DNA of 64,000 nucleotides from Cladorhizidae sp. MBARI D1340-BT2. Its lineage: Eukaryota > Porifera > Demospongiae > Poecilosclerida > Cladorhizidae. The notes under the pieces are model-generated. The model made no database searches and was not told where the DNA came from. It was given only the letters and a program-made list of their open reading frames with translations. The translations under genes and the position numbers were made by a program. Shown here piece after piece: positions 34,301 to 47,393 of the stretch. The stretch spans positions 27,104,168 to 27,168,167 of the forward strand of contig JAQNBH010000014.1 in assembly GCA_028752905.1 (NCBI GenBank). The letters are read 5' to 3'. Every line of letters starts with the position of its first letter. The first letter of the stretch is position 1.

Positions 34301-37300
34301 CAGTGTATTCTCTTGACATTTCGACTAGATGCTCTAGCCTTCATCATTCGTTTATTCCTGATGAAGGCTAGAGCATCTAGTGGAAATGTCGAGAGAATAC
34401 AATTTCAAGTTGATTATTGAGAAGTTTATTGTAATGTATTATGTCAATTGAGAGTTCATTGAGAGATTCTTTCATTTGTTCAGGATTTCCCTAAAGTATA
34501 TACAAAAGCTGTTTATGTATAAAAAAACACCTAGTTTATATCACCATGAGGATTACATTGGTCTAGCACTGCCCTAGCTCTAACCCTACTATTGCCCTGT
34601 ACTTAACTTAGGGCCTAATTTAACTGATTGTATAGCATTGATGTCATCATGGTGATTACTAGCTGGGACTGGGACATGAGGAAGCAACCAAATGATAATG
34701 CCATTAGTTCAACATTCCTGGAACATTGTCCATATACCAGTACATGTGTATATATATAGAAGGGCAACTGATTCTTCATCTCCTACTCACTTTGAGTCTG
34801 TCACAAGTCAAAAATAGTTCCAGTGGCTCTATTTGAATTATGGATGCATAGAAAGAAGTGGGTTATGTGCCATGCAGATTTATCTCTGAAGGTCAGAATC
34901 TTTGCCATTGGGGCTGTTGCCACTGGAGCTAATTTCAGCCCTCTAGCACTGGGCAATCTGGAGAAAAATGTGTAGCAAAATCAGGCACTCAGGTTTTAAG
35001 GTAACCCCACACTCCAGTAACTTGGTTATAGTTATACCTATGAAAAATGTTTTTATTATTAAAAGAGAGCACACAGAGAGACCTAACTTTTGAGCTATAT
35101 ATTAAGTCCATACCAAGAAGTGTGCAGAATCTATGGAGCTATAAATTGGTAACCACAGTTTCTTTTGACGCCTATAAGTTCATGATATTGCCCCCCGTCC
35201 CCCTCCCCCACCCTTAAATACAAATGATATATATTTTTTAAATCTTTCTGCACGGAGGCTTGGCTGTGTGCTGTCCAGAAAGGCAGCATTCAAGCAAGAG
35301 GTACAGGTAAGCTCTGTGGATTCCAAGAGCTAATCCAGTATCTAGTCAAGCGGCCAGTGAACTATGGTGATGTATAGATATCTATTGCAGTTAAGTGTAC
35401 TGATGTCTGGATACTGCATTCAAGCGACGGTCGAGAGCTACTGCAGTCGAGTGGCCAGTGAACTGAGGCAATAATTAAGCTGGACTAGTGGGACCGATGC
35501 CACTGGGCTCACCGATGCCTGGACTAGTGGGACTGATGTGGGCTCACCGATGCCTGGACTAGTGGGATTGATGCCACTGGGCTCACCGATGCCTGGACTA
35601 GTAGTGGGATTGATGCCACTGGGCTCACCGATGCCTGGACTAGTGGGATTGATGCCACTGGGTTCACCGATGCCTGGACTAGTGGGATTGATGCCACTGG
35701 GCTCACCTATGCCTGGACCAGTGGGATTGATGCTACTGGGCTCACCTATGCCTGGACTAGTGGGATTGCTGCCACTGGGCTCACCGATGCCTGGACTAGT
35801 GGGACTGATGCCACTGGGCTCATTGATGCCTGGACTAGTAGAATTGCTGCCACTGGGTTCACCTATGCCTGGACTAGTGGGATTGCTGCCACTGGGCTCA
35901 CCGATGCCTGGAGTAGTGGGACTGATGCCACTGGGCTCATTGATGCCTGGACTAGTGGGATTGCTTCCACTGGGCTCACCACATCTCTACAATTTCAAGT
36001 GTGCTCATAAGAATGTTAGTCTCTACTTATGCTCTGGTAGTTTCTGGTCTGTTGAATCAACAACTACACTGGCTGTCCTGCTGGGGTGAGAACTGTTACT
36101 AACAACTGTACTGGCTGGCTGTTGGGACTGTTACTGACAACTGAACAACAACCAAAATTATGCCAACAACAATTGTGTCTTCCCAGAGTAATCAATCATC
36201 TATATATATCTGAAACTCATCCAGAGCTGTTGAGTAGATGAACTGGTGGTAATGCAGCTCAGGAGTCCATTATCACATTATTTCATCCTAAAACAAAAAA
36301 ACTATGCTCGGATTGCCACTCTTCCTTCCTCCCCAGTTCTTTGACTACAGGGTTATCCATTACAACATTGCTATCATTCTTCAAAACATCGTTCCTAATA
36401 AGCTAGTGGGTAATATCACTTTTGCGCATTTGACATAAATACACAAGCTTGTCCAGTGATGGCTCCTTTCAGTATCTGTACAACAAGTTCTTGGTTTTTG
36501 TTTTGTACCTTTGCCAGGTTCTCTCTTATCCTAACTTCAGCAGGTTCTTGGGAAGGTCATATGTGGATTGACCTATTCCTGGCAACCTAATCTAGCATTA
36601 TCTGGATACTCTTCCACCCTCCCTTCTAGGGCTAGGGAAAGTTGTATTCTAGGGCTAGGTGGTATGGTGTTATTCTCGGGCTAAGGAGACTCTAGGATTA
36701 GTACTATAGGGACATCCTGAGATAGTCATGTACTAGGAAAGATTGTGGCAGGAGTGGACGTCCCCATCAGTTGTTGACTGTGATGGAATTGAGAGTTATA
36801 TGTATACTCCAGTCAACCAGTCAGCTAACTATAGCGATGTTGAGAGCTGCTCCAGTTAGTTTTAACTCGACATATATACAATATTACCTGGCTTGTATGT
36901 CATTCTACTGCATTGGAACTGGCATGTTTTCTGCTACCACTGTACATACATATATATCACAGCTACTGTAACACAGGATTAAAAATATACCACACCTGCA
37001 TATGTTTAAGTTGTGTATAGTTATATAATGCACCCTCAGCTCAGATATATACATGGAAAACTACACATACTAGACTGGTACACATTGTTATCATTACACC
37101 ACGACTTTATTTACTACCACTTTTTTAATCAAACAATTTCGAACCGAATTTTCTCCATTGAAGTAAACAAACAAAAGCTACAAGGACTACGTCAGCTACA
37201 TATGTGTACAACGAAACTTCTAGCCAAGAAATTCATCCAGGAAACCTCCTTCTTCAAGAGCTAAAGATCCATAGTGATGCCAGTAATTATGGTGCTTGTT

Positions 37301-40300
37301 GCTCAGAAGAAGACGTTCAGAAGCAGTAAAGGCCAGAGAGAGACCAATCTTGGAGGCAGTATGTGTTTTCTAGCCATTAATATAACTAGAAGTTTGTTTT
37401 TGGAAATCCAGTCTCGCATGACAATTTAATAATGATGTAGGCATGTGCAAGTAAATGATTTGTGTGAATGTTATTTGAATTTGTAGATATATCTGCTAAA
37501 CTAATTAAACACCGTAAGCACCATATGGCGCAAACTCACACGTCGTCATGAAAGTAGAAAAATCAAATCAAGTATGTGCCCATACTCCATATGCACATGC
37601 CCAATAGACTGCTCTATTGATCAAAAATATGGTTATAAAACTTTACTTCCAGTTCGTTGAGGCGAGCTAGAAAAATTGATGTTTTAAAATGGCTGACAAT
37701 CGCAACTGCTTTCATGAATGGTCTGGTCTCTTCCTGGAAGTTCTTCTTTAGTGCAAAGGTACACACAGGTAGCTATGCTTAATTAAATATGAATTCATTT
37801 GCTCTTGAACAAGGAGGTGCCCCAGGATAGCTGTAAGTTTGGTTGTAGACATATAGCCACGTATGCTGTTGTATCTTTTACTTAAATGGAGCTGATACCA
37901 AACTGCAACTTATTGTATTTCTGTACTAAATAGTTTGAGAAGATAATTTTCATTTTATAGTTAAAATATAATCATTACAAAAAACCCACAAATATAGTTG
38001 ATGTTCAATCAGGTAAAGGTATTCACGTATGGTATCTAGGAATATTAATAACTTCCTGCCGATATTTCTCCATACATTCTATAGTTAATAATGTTGGACT
38101 TGCTTTCGAACACCCTGACTTGTATGCCAACATCCCTGCTGAGGTGAGAAAATAAGATAAGCCTCTTTTTGGTGGGTGTTTCATAAGAATTTTTTAACCT
38201 ATCTTCTTCAGAGGTTGTACAGAATAGTGGAGCTGAACTGCCAGGCAATGGTTCAAGTAAGTATAGGAAGATTAAAGAACCACAAATATTCACATGCCAA
38301 GTCTTTGGTTGGCGCTCTGTACTCTTCAATTTACAATTGAACTCCTATGTACTTACCAATCTGCAAGAATGACCTACTTGTGTTCTAATTTCCCGGGATG
38401 TGGATCTCATACATGCCAACCTGCAAGTATGACCTCTACTGTTGGGTTTTAATTTCCCTGGATTTATTACAATGTATAACTCATACTTACCAACATACAA
38501 TTGTGACCTACCTGGGTTCTAATTTCCCTGGATTTATTATGATGTGGAAGTCATACCTACCAATCTGCAAGTATGACCTCCAATGTTGGGTTTTAATTTC
38601 CCTGGATTTATTACAATGTAGAACTCATACTTACCAACCAACAAGTATAACCTATCTGGGTTCTAATTTCTCTGGATGTGGAACTCATACATACCAACCT
38701 GCAAGTATGACCTACCTGGGTTTTAATTTCCCTGGATTTATTATGATGTGGAATTCGAAAGTAGGTAAAACTTTTTTTAATTTATTCTCTTATTTTTTTG
38801 CACTTGTGACCCTAGTGTTCCCTTAACCACAGAAATACATGTCTTGTTACATGAGTCCGAGTGGAATGTGGCAGGTTATTTCATGAGCACACACCCTTAT
38901 TTTCATGAGCCGAAGGCATGTGAAAATACTACATGCGAGTGAAATAATCACAACGAGTGCTATATTTTATATTCTCATAAGAATTACTCTATTTTGTATA
39001 ACAAACGGTCGATCCATCTGTCCGTCAGTTCCAAATATAAGCTAACTCACATCCAAACATTCTTACTTGATCAGAGCTGCCAGTTTCTCTATTGCCCATG
39101 AATTTTAAGATCCATCTTCTATACCCTGTGATGGGTAGATAAATCCTAGGCTTGAAGAAAGTCACCAAATTTTGTAGAGACACTTTATAATTAGCTCTAG
39201 TCCCTCGCTCTTGAACAATATAGCTAGCTAGCTCGAGAAAGAGGCCCAACTACTAGCTAAATATCTGAAAATAGCTAGCTATTACCAGAAGTAAGCTTAT
39301 ACATGCAGCCCCTCATATCTAACCTCAGATGACCATAAAGTTCAACATATTCAACAACTTCCACAGTAGACACATCATGATCTGAAAAGAAGATGAGAAA
39401 ACAGTATGTAAGTTCAAAATAGCTCTACAATGAGGCATCCTTAGCTATGAGCTAAAAATCGGCAAGTAGTTAGCTACATTCTAGGCAGTTATATACCTGG
39501 AAAAAATTGTAGTCTCTCCAGCAAGCCTAACCAAGATCTAAACAAAATAGTAGAAGTTCTATAGTCAAAAGGCCAAGAAACTACTTCTTCAGAGAGGTCT
39601 GGTTGGTTTCCAGTAACAAGGGAAGTGCCCAATAATTGTTTTATAAATCTAGTGTTAGGTAAGAACCTGAAGTATGTACTGCTAACTTCCTTATTAAAAA
39701 TGCATGTGAGTAAAATAGTGCCATTTCTGAATCTGTTGTTTCTTTTTTAAATGGGCGTTGTCCTCCTACCAACGAGTTTTTAAATTTTGTACATCATCGA
39801 GTAAAGGGTTAAAGTAATATCTATCAATATTGTACTACTTTTTATATCATAATAATATTGTAGAGTACATTTTTTAAAAGTAAAGTGTCACATAACTGGT
39901 TGGTTGTGGCCTAGATAGGAGTAGTGTGGTTCATATTTGTATCCAGAGATCAGTCAAGTAGGCAAAACCTTCCTGGCACTGCATAGGAGTTTCATGGCAT
40001 TTATAGTTGTCACGCTGTCTGTGAGGTCAACTAGTCCTCTCAGTTAGGCCATTATAGGTGAGCCTAATTTTAGTTTTATGTATAGCTGTGGTATGTTGGA
40101 GAACCCAAATACATGCAAATATCGTGTACTAGTTCTGCTTTAGTACATACTGCTAAAAATCTAATACATGATGTTTTTTTCCTTGCATGCGATGTTTTAT
40201 TTATTATGACTATAGATGAGTCGCTTGCTGTTGCCAAAGATGGTGGGCCAGGGAGGAGGTTTTATTGTGAATATATCATCTGGGGCTTCTAACATGGCTA

Positions 40301-42224
40301 TGCCTCAGTTTACCATCTATTGTGCCACCAAGGTATGTACAGCACATGTAATAATGCCTCTCATAACTAAGTTGGAGAAGACACTCACAGGATGAGTTCG
40401 TGGTTGGGGCAGTAACTTATTTGTAATTGTTGACAGGGATGTGTCATAATCCAGCCGGCTACTCAATATGTCAAGTATTTGTTTTCTTTAAGGCATGCAG
40501 AATCCTTGATGCTATTTTCCATCTCATTTACAGATTTTTGTGAACTACATATCTGATGGTCTTCGTAAGGAATATGCGGACAAGGGCATAACAGTACAGG
40601 TTGGTATGGCAAAGTAATGAAAGGAACTATTATTATTACATCCTCTTCTGCTGCTTCAGAATGTCAAACCCTTATATGTAGCCACGGCGATGAGTGGTAT
40701 TCGAAGATCTAGCTTCTTTGTCCGTGATGCTGTTTCGTATGCCAACTCTGCCTTGACAACTATTGGCATACAGAACCACACCTATGGCTGTTTTCCTCAT
40801 GCTCTACAAGTACGTTTCAAATTGTGATGACCCTTTACTATGTACCTGTGATTGGAGATAGCCCTAGTATACACTTACCACCTTAATTATGAACCCAGAA
40901 ACTGATATCTGCTGAATGTCAGTTTTTTTCTCCTGGTAAACTGGCAAGTCATTATAAAAAATAGTCAGAAGGCTGTACTTCAGGAATCAGGATTGTGTGA
41001 GTATGGCGTATTAAAAACTGAACTGAGAACAGGCTCTTACTTGGCTGGGATAGGCTATGTAGCAAAGATAATCCATATTGATTTAAATATATGATTAGTA
41101 GAGACAAGTCAAAGCTTAGAGCATAACCTGTAAATACATAACCACTTGGGCTTACTAAAGTCATTTAAAAGTCAAGTGCACGTAACACAACTAACTACTA
41201 CATGTTTTTTGTCCTCTTTGATACTACTCCCTTTTCCTGATCTTAGTTCTATGAAGCACATTAGGGATTTGTGGTCCATGTTGATAGTGAATGCTTCCTA
41301 GGAGATACGCTTATGTTCCCGATGTATAATTAGCAATATTTGAATATTTCATGTTCTCTTGAAAGTACTTAGTTTCTTGCTGCAGCAGCTATAAACTGTG
41401 CAGCCCTCACTCAACGGTCAATAGCATTCATCTGTTGCATGAATTATTTTTGAAAAACAGGTGAAGCACCAATTAGTGAAATGCCCTTCACACCCATCTG
41501 TGCATTTGAATGTGATACTAGGTGGTTGTGCCTCTTTCCTTTTGCAATTATTTACTGTTCTTTCTAAATATCAATAACAACTCCTTTTTTTTTGTTAAAA
41601 GCACTAATGAAACAGAAAAATTATATATCTGCACTATAAAAGTATTGTGGCATGGTAGACATGTCTATACCTGATTGTGTGATGGACATTTATGATCCCA
41701 CAACAATTCCATGTTGCAATACCTTGATCTGCTCCTAGTTTTATCATTTGTGTGGTTATTCATTGTCACTTTGTTGACTTCTCCTCAGATGGATCCTCTC
41801 GGTCATTCCGCTCACAGATTGAAATAAAGTGCATGATCATACTTACACATTGCTGACCCATTATTAGTGAACTCGCACAATGAAATCAAGGACAGACAGT
41901 CACACTATTTCACTCTCATCAGTAAACTGAGTTAGAGATATTTGAGGGGTGAGATCTATATCTTAAGGATCTATTTTTCTCTTTTTCTCTTGTATTTTCT
42001 GCTGGAGCTGATGGCGGTGAGGATAGGGAGTGGGTGGGTTTTGGTTTGTCTTGCAATGGATTTGGTGTATAGATTTTAAATGTGTGTAAAATGTAAAACT
42101 AACTGTTTAGGGCTACCTGATGACGAAGTTACCTGTGAGCATTATGGATATAGTCATGAACAAGGCTGCGGATCAGATCAGAGCTGATGTCCTCGACAAG
42201 CAAGCTGGAGGGAAGAAAAACTGA
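31313..42224 (+). CDS. HSD17B12-like: HSD-3: very-long-chain 3-oxoacyl-CoA reductase / 17-beta-HSD12-like, intact
   Basis: SDR enzyme expected to reduce 3-ketoacyl-CoA with NADPH in the ER elongation cycle. Exons: 31313-31341, 32292-32437, 32747-32793, 32957-33032, 33890-34000, 38085-38143, 38212-38256, 40216-40332, 40534-40599, 40660-40809, 42111-42224. All phases agree and together encode about 319 residues; human HSD17B12 has 312. Visible are a hydrophobic N-terminus (residues 1-40), the NADP-binding TGASEGIG (61-68), NNVG (138-141), catalytic Ser193, Tyr206 and Lys210 in YCATK, and a lysine-rich C-terminus (GGKKN) like an ER-retrieval signal. The first exon (MDAVLYLWM, donor GAG/GTGGGG) is chosen because it is conserved in all units and its phase 2 end fits exon 2; its donor is weak. 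It is the only copy open throughout. Asn133 replaces the Ile seen in the other copies. Confidence 0.85.
31550..31677. repeat. Foldback element 1, unit B
   Basis: Counterpart of 11209-11336 in HSD-3 intron 1, with the same arms and central hairpin. Confidence 0.6.
31871..31982. repeat. Foldback element 2, unit B
   Basis: Counterpart of 11530-11642. The right core arm has two changes ('ctagctgaaatgttg'), which weaken the pairing. Confidence 0.6.
34288..34432. repeat. Foldback element 3, unit B
   Basis: Counterpart of 13933-14066 with a longer left arm ('agtgtattctcttgacattt'), matching 'aaatgtcgagagaatacaat' in the right arm. Confidence 0.75.
35482..35991 (+). repeat. 39-bp minisatellite, 13 units (unit B)
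   Basis: Same repeat as 15129-15597. One unit is shortened ('ctgatgtgggctcacc') and one carries a 3-base duplication ('actagtagtggg'). Confidence 0.9.
38257..40215 (+). other. HSD-3 intron 7 with minisatellite (about 38350-38760)
   Basis: Counterpart of 3-1995, with about six copies of the 60-74-bp repeat at the 5' end. The rest shows no gene. Confidence 0.65.
40810..42110 (+). other. HSD-3 intron 10, shortened
   Basis: Counterpart of 2590-4090 with a loss of about 0.2 kb at about 41767 ('cattgt' joined to 'cactttgttgac'), plus a smaller loss near 41665. No gene is recognised. Confidence 0.6.
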
Positions 42225-43863
42225 ACTAAGTAGAAGTGTTGCCATGCTTTTCTCCCCTTAGTTTTTGTGTAGTTTTGTTGTTACATACATCTATATTGCT
42301 ATCCAGCATAAATGCTCCCAACAATACTTTTTGTCTTTGAGTCCAACTCATTTTCTTCATTCACATCGACTTGGAAAATCAGTTGTTGTTGTTATTCTTT
42401 TCCTTTGGGTCCAACCCAATAACTGTGTGGCTAACAAATCCAGGAATTTCTTCAGGTAGGTTTTTGTATTTGACTAGGAGTCTAGGATGGAAGCAAACAA
42501 AGACAGTTGCTGATTGGGCCTCAGTGTGTCTAGAGAGATAAGATTTAGTAGGCCACAACCTCGCAATTTGCTTCGCTAAGAAGACGGATTATGTAGGACT
42601 ATTTTGTATTCAAGAAAAACACTGAGAAGATGTGTTATGAATGGCTAAAGTTAGAAAAATGTTCACAAAAATACAGGCTACAAACTAGGGTGCCACACCA
42701 ACTTCACTTAATGAAAAGTCACTATATTTTTGGCAAGAATTTCACGCAGAGGGGGAAGGGGATTGCATGCACACCCAAGAATTGTGCACATTACAAGACC
42801 GAATATTCATGTTGGTAACAAAGTGCACAACACAACGTGAGAAGTGTTTGAAGCATCAGAGTTACAGAGATATATAATGTGGATCAGTTGGTTCGCTTCT
42901 TACCTGACCACAAAGAGATACGTACCTGTCAATCACACCCTCCTCATCCCCTCTCAAACTGAGCCCAGAACTCCTCCCCCCACAGACAGAAGAGCTCCAC
43001 ACTCTGCTCCTCCAGCACCACCATCTGGGTGGCACGTCTGAAAATGCAGATGGCCTTTCTCGACAGGTTTGGTCGATGGAAGAACCTGGCAAGTATGCTC
43101 CAGTTTCATAGCAGGAGGGTGAGGGGGGCGGCGGGGTGGTGGGGGGAGTATTGAGGAACCCCAACTATAGTGGACCCTCACAACTCAAGATAATATGGAT
43201 TCTGAGTAATTATGGATGCACACACTAAGTGCTAATGACATCAGATTTACCACCTACTTTAGAGTGGGTAGACCATAGTTAGATTACACACACCAAGTGC
43301 CTAATAACACCAGATTTACCTCAAGTACTTATTATACATTTGACCATATTATAAGGTCCTGAATGGGATTCTGGCTGGCAGCCTATTTAAGAAAGCGAGC
43401 CAAAGGGCCAGTCAAGTTGTGAGTCTTCATTATATTCCTCTCCTATTTTCCCTGAGAACACCCATCTCACCCCGCACCATTCCCTGATCCCTAACATATA
43501 ACCACAACAATGTTAGTAATTACAATGGTCTTCTCAATAATCAACTTGAATTTGTACTCACTCGACCTTTTGACTAGCCTTCATCATGAATAATGAGATA
43601 CTATGACTTGTGTGAGCCTGTTAATAATAATGTTAACAATAACTAATCAGACTAAGGTCACAGTCATGTCAATTCAAAACCTTTAGACCATTATGTACGA
43701 CTTAGACGTCTGTTCATGCATGTGTGAAAGGTGCAGCTTATGTCATCAAAATCTCACTCCAACAACCAAGTATATAGCTAAGCACGAGTGAAATGACTTG
43801 CTAGGTAAACTGCCAAGTGAGTTTAAGAGAGAAGTGGAATATAATTGGGGAAGGTACTACACA
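42225..43863. other. 3' flank of HSD-3
   Basis: Intergenic stretch with the GC-richer patch (about 42935-43150, G run interrupted here) and the solitary foldback arm (43523-43596). No gene is called. Confidence 0.5.
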
Positions 43864-46800
43864 GTCATCAGAAGAGAGATATGCCATGAAAAAGGTTGAG
43901 AAATAAAATGCTTGACAAACAACATGAAATATATCCAAGAATGAAAATTTAACTTTAGTTCTGGTCATGGTCATCTTGGCAATGCTCTCTAAGATATCCT
44001 CACTACCAGAAAGCTTCCAATATCATAGGCATAGGAATAAGGTGGGGCACAGGGGCACGTGCCCTCCCCCCAAAAAACAACAACAAAGCTATACAAAGGT
44101 TCTTGCATTTATTGATCGCTAGCTTAGATAGAGACTACTTCTGGACAAACAATATCAAGTACACGGACAAAATTTAAAAAAAGGACTGTGTGTGTGTGTT
44201 GATTGTCAGAGTGACAAACCACAGCTTACACAGTACAGCTTGATCTTTGGAACTCGGGCTAGAATAGGTAAAGATGAGAATATGTCACTAGCCTGCTGCT
44301 ACAGTGCAATAAGCTAGTCAGAATGGAAAATGATATTAATACACCTCCTTTGAAGAAGTATAAGCAGTCTACTCTTAAATTTCATCCTTCAGCACCTAGT
44401 GATCAAGGACAGGCTCCCAACCTGATGTTGAAGCTGCTCCTTTGGAGGAAGCATCTTCTGACTCACTTGGTGACCAAGTCATTCTGAAACTTGTGAAGTA
44501 TGGGCAATTCCATTTCAGCCCCAAGATGCCAGTTCAATGGAAAATTCACGTAAGCAGCAGGGAGAGAAAAGGCGTAGTTTTTCTCCAAGGTGGTATGAAT
44601 CTTTCCGCTGGCTTAGCTTATGAGAAATCGAGCTTTCTGTGCCTACTGCAGGTATACTGCCATATTAATCATTATCAAAAAAAGGTGAAGATGTATTTGT
44701 CTTGACTGGCTTTGATAATTGGAAGAGAGCTCAGGAAAAATTCCATCAGCATGCCTCATCGAATGTACACAGGGAGTCTATTTTCAAGTTTGAATGTTTA
44801 AACCATGATAGCATTAAGGCACCTCTTAACAAGCAGATTTCAACACTGATCAAAAGGTACATCGAAGTAACCTTCATGTACAGTTATCTTCTTTGAGATA
44901 CCTTCTGCGACAAGGTTTAGCTCTTCATATATAGTCATGATTAAATGGAAGGTAACCTCTTATCAGCTTTTAAAATTAAATTAATAAATAATTATGTCCC
45001 TGATTTGAATTGAACGCGTGGTTAAGGCGGTGCTATGGGTCAGATTTAAATTTTCATTTTTTTATATTTTTTTAATTTGTATTTACAGATGATTTGGATG
45101 CTCTATTCTGGACTTACATTTTGTAGCTCTGTCTTTACTCTACCAATTGAATGGTTAAAAAAAAATCATTGCCTCTTTTATGAAGCTTAGGCTTGGTGTA
45201 GCTGTAGAAAGCCCCTTTGTCCAACAAGCTGGACAGTCCGTACAGCAGCCTTTAATTCAGTTCTTGCTCATTATGCAGTCCTCTATGAAGCATTGCTAGA
45301 AATCAATTATACTACCCACGATAAGTACGGAAGAAAAGCTGGATTGTTTCTAGCACAAATGGAAAAGTTTAAGCACTTACTTTGGCCTAAAGTTAGCTCA
45401 CCTCATTTTTTCTGGATCAGAGTGGCTCTCTCTTGGGAAAATACTACAGTTGAAGAAGCTCTAGGTAGTGCTAAGCTACCTTGAACGACTTAGATTTGGT
45501 ACTCCTTTGATGATTTTTACAAAGGGGTGTTAGAATCTTGGAATTGACATCACTACCTACATTGCCCAGATATAGAAGAACACCCAGACGAATATGGAAT
45601 TGCAGAAAATTATGCTTTTGATACTCCACAGGATTATTTCAGAAGGCAATATTTCGAAGTTCTTGATGTAATGACTACAGAACTGAAACATCACTTTGAC
45701 CAAAAATGTGGCATGCCCATGCCTGTTGCAGCCATGATTGAAAAAGCTCTGTTGAATGCTACCAATGGTGAAACAGCTAAACTATCCAAGTGTACAAGAA
45801 TGATTTTGTTCTGGATAGACTACAGACTCAACTCAATATGCTGCCAGATTTGATTAGAACCAGAAATACAACTAGTAGGTGTACCAATTATGGAAGTGAC
45901 CAATGTGAGATCAATTACTGAAGTGCTTAGTGAAGTTCACATGTGGCCAAGAACTGTTTTCACAAATTTCACGGCTACTTAAACTTTTTTTCACAATTCC
46001 AATTACAAACATCTACAGCGGAAAGATCTTTTTCTGCACTCAAAAGACTAAAGACGCTTATGGGCTACAATTAATATAACTTAGGATTGAACTGATAATG
46101 TGAATTTAGTTATCAATGTGAATGACAGATGAATTAAATATTTGGACAGTAATAATTACTTCATTATTGCTCTTTAAAATCATCATTTATTATCGTATAT
46201 ACATAAATCTAGTGCCCCACCAATCAAAATTTGCTTCCTACGCCTCTGAATATTCAAACTCGGACAGATCCCAGCTCAGTGTTCCTGTTATGTAAATGAC
46301 CAACCCATTATACTAGTGGGAATTTGGTTGTCCAATCGGTAAGAGATTTGGTGTCTGGGAAGAGCATGTGTTTCTCTGACAAAACGTATCTCACACTTCA
46401 GATTTCTTGCTCTTTTTTCTTTTTGCCAACATTTCAATCAGTATGTTTCGGGCAATAAGAAAAAAGAAAGTTTGTTGAAAGAGACATATACTGAAGAGTG
46501 AGTATACTACGTACACTGTAAAAAATAAAAATGATTAAAAAAATTAACATAGAGTATCTAATACCAAATGTTATCACTTATTTAATAATGGTTATTTGTT
46601 AAGTATTTTATGCAGGTCAAGGTCAGTTTTTAATTGGAAAATTAATTATCCTTCTTGTAGGTACTTAATTAAAAGCAAAGCCTTGAATGTCGGCTGTTAG
46701 AGAAGAGTATATTATGTTGATTCAATTGTGCCCTGAGAAAAGAAGCATGTCTTTAGTAAAGTTATCTTACACAGGATTAAAAATACAAATAGGAAAATAA

Positions 46801-46994
46801 ATACACTAGACAGCAAATTTCCTGCTCTATGATGATCATTAACATCTACTATTAATCCCCCTACCCAGGAGCAGACGTCACAGCCTCTGGTATACCAGAT
46901 GTCTATAATTCTAGTTTTATGCCTGTGTTATTAACACCTGAAACACTCTGAGCGTTCTTTGATTTTGGCTAGTAAGGTCACGTCTCCTTCATGC
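43864..46994 (+). repeat. Left inverted-repeat arm of the TPMT module, unit C
   Basis: Counterpart of 5841-7664, interrupted by the full-length hAT copy at 44024-46248. Its partner is 50456-51320. Confidence 0.7.
44024..46248 (+). mobile_element. hAT transposon (TTF-finger type), full-length but frameshifted (unit C)
   Basis: Counterpart of 23515-25734 with the same terminal repeats (CATAGGCATAGGAA / TTCCTACGCCTCTG) and AATAT flanks. It keeps the 9 bases lost in unit B within the dimerisation region, so TSTAERSFSALKRLK is complete here. The open pieces are 44442-44705, 44702-44896, 45293-45484 and 45671-45853; the intervening stops show it is inactive. The near-identity with unit B means the element was already dead when the array duplicated. 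Confidence 0.85.
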
Positions 46995-47393
46995 ATGATT
47001 GAGATATATTTGCTCCAAATGCTGACAGATGCAACTGAAGGCTTGTGTCTTTTGACATCCTTGCCCAAGGCAGAACTTTACTAGATAGCACTGGAAATGT
47101 TTTCCTTATTTCCCCATTTTTTTGTAGTATAACCATTAACTTCTTCCGATCCATTTTTCATGATCTAATTTATCCTGGGCTATGGATAAGCTTTGGTCAT
47201 GTACTGCAGCTTAGGAGAAATAAGGTAGGGGGCCCACATGGGTGACATTGAAATGTACATAACAACACCCTTTCTATGATGCAAAAATTGAGATTTTATG
47301 GCATACGTACTATGGACACAACTCATTCACTCTCCTTCTACACAATAATTATAGCTACGTACAGTAACATATGTTAGTATTATTTGAACAGTT
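46995..47393. other. Loop sequence 3' of TPMT, unit C
   Basis: Counterpart of 26465-26862. No gene is recognised; it probably includes the TPMT 3' untranslated region. Confidence 0.4.

Larger units (their letters stand above)
34001..38084 (+). other. HSD-3 intron 5
   Basis: 4.1-kb intron holding a block of about 0.2 kb absent from unit A (near 34060-34260), foldback element 3, the 39-bp minisatellite and the region of the possible BED fragment (shifted here). No gene is recognised in the remainder. Confidence 0.65.
17701..38254 (+). repeat. Tandem array unit B (20.6 kb)
   Basis: Second unit, collinear with units A and C. It holds the 3' exons of HSD-2, a full-length hAT copy, a TPMT copy with one stop codon, and the 5' exons of HSD-3. 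Unit-specific features are a 24-bp minisatellite in the right inverted-repeat arm and a deletion of about 0.93 kb just upstream of HSD-3 exon 1. Its first 3 kb differ more from A, C and D than those three differ from each other. Confidence 0.85.
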
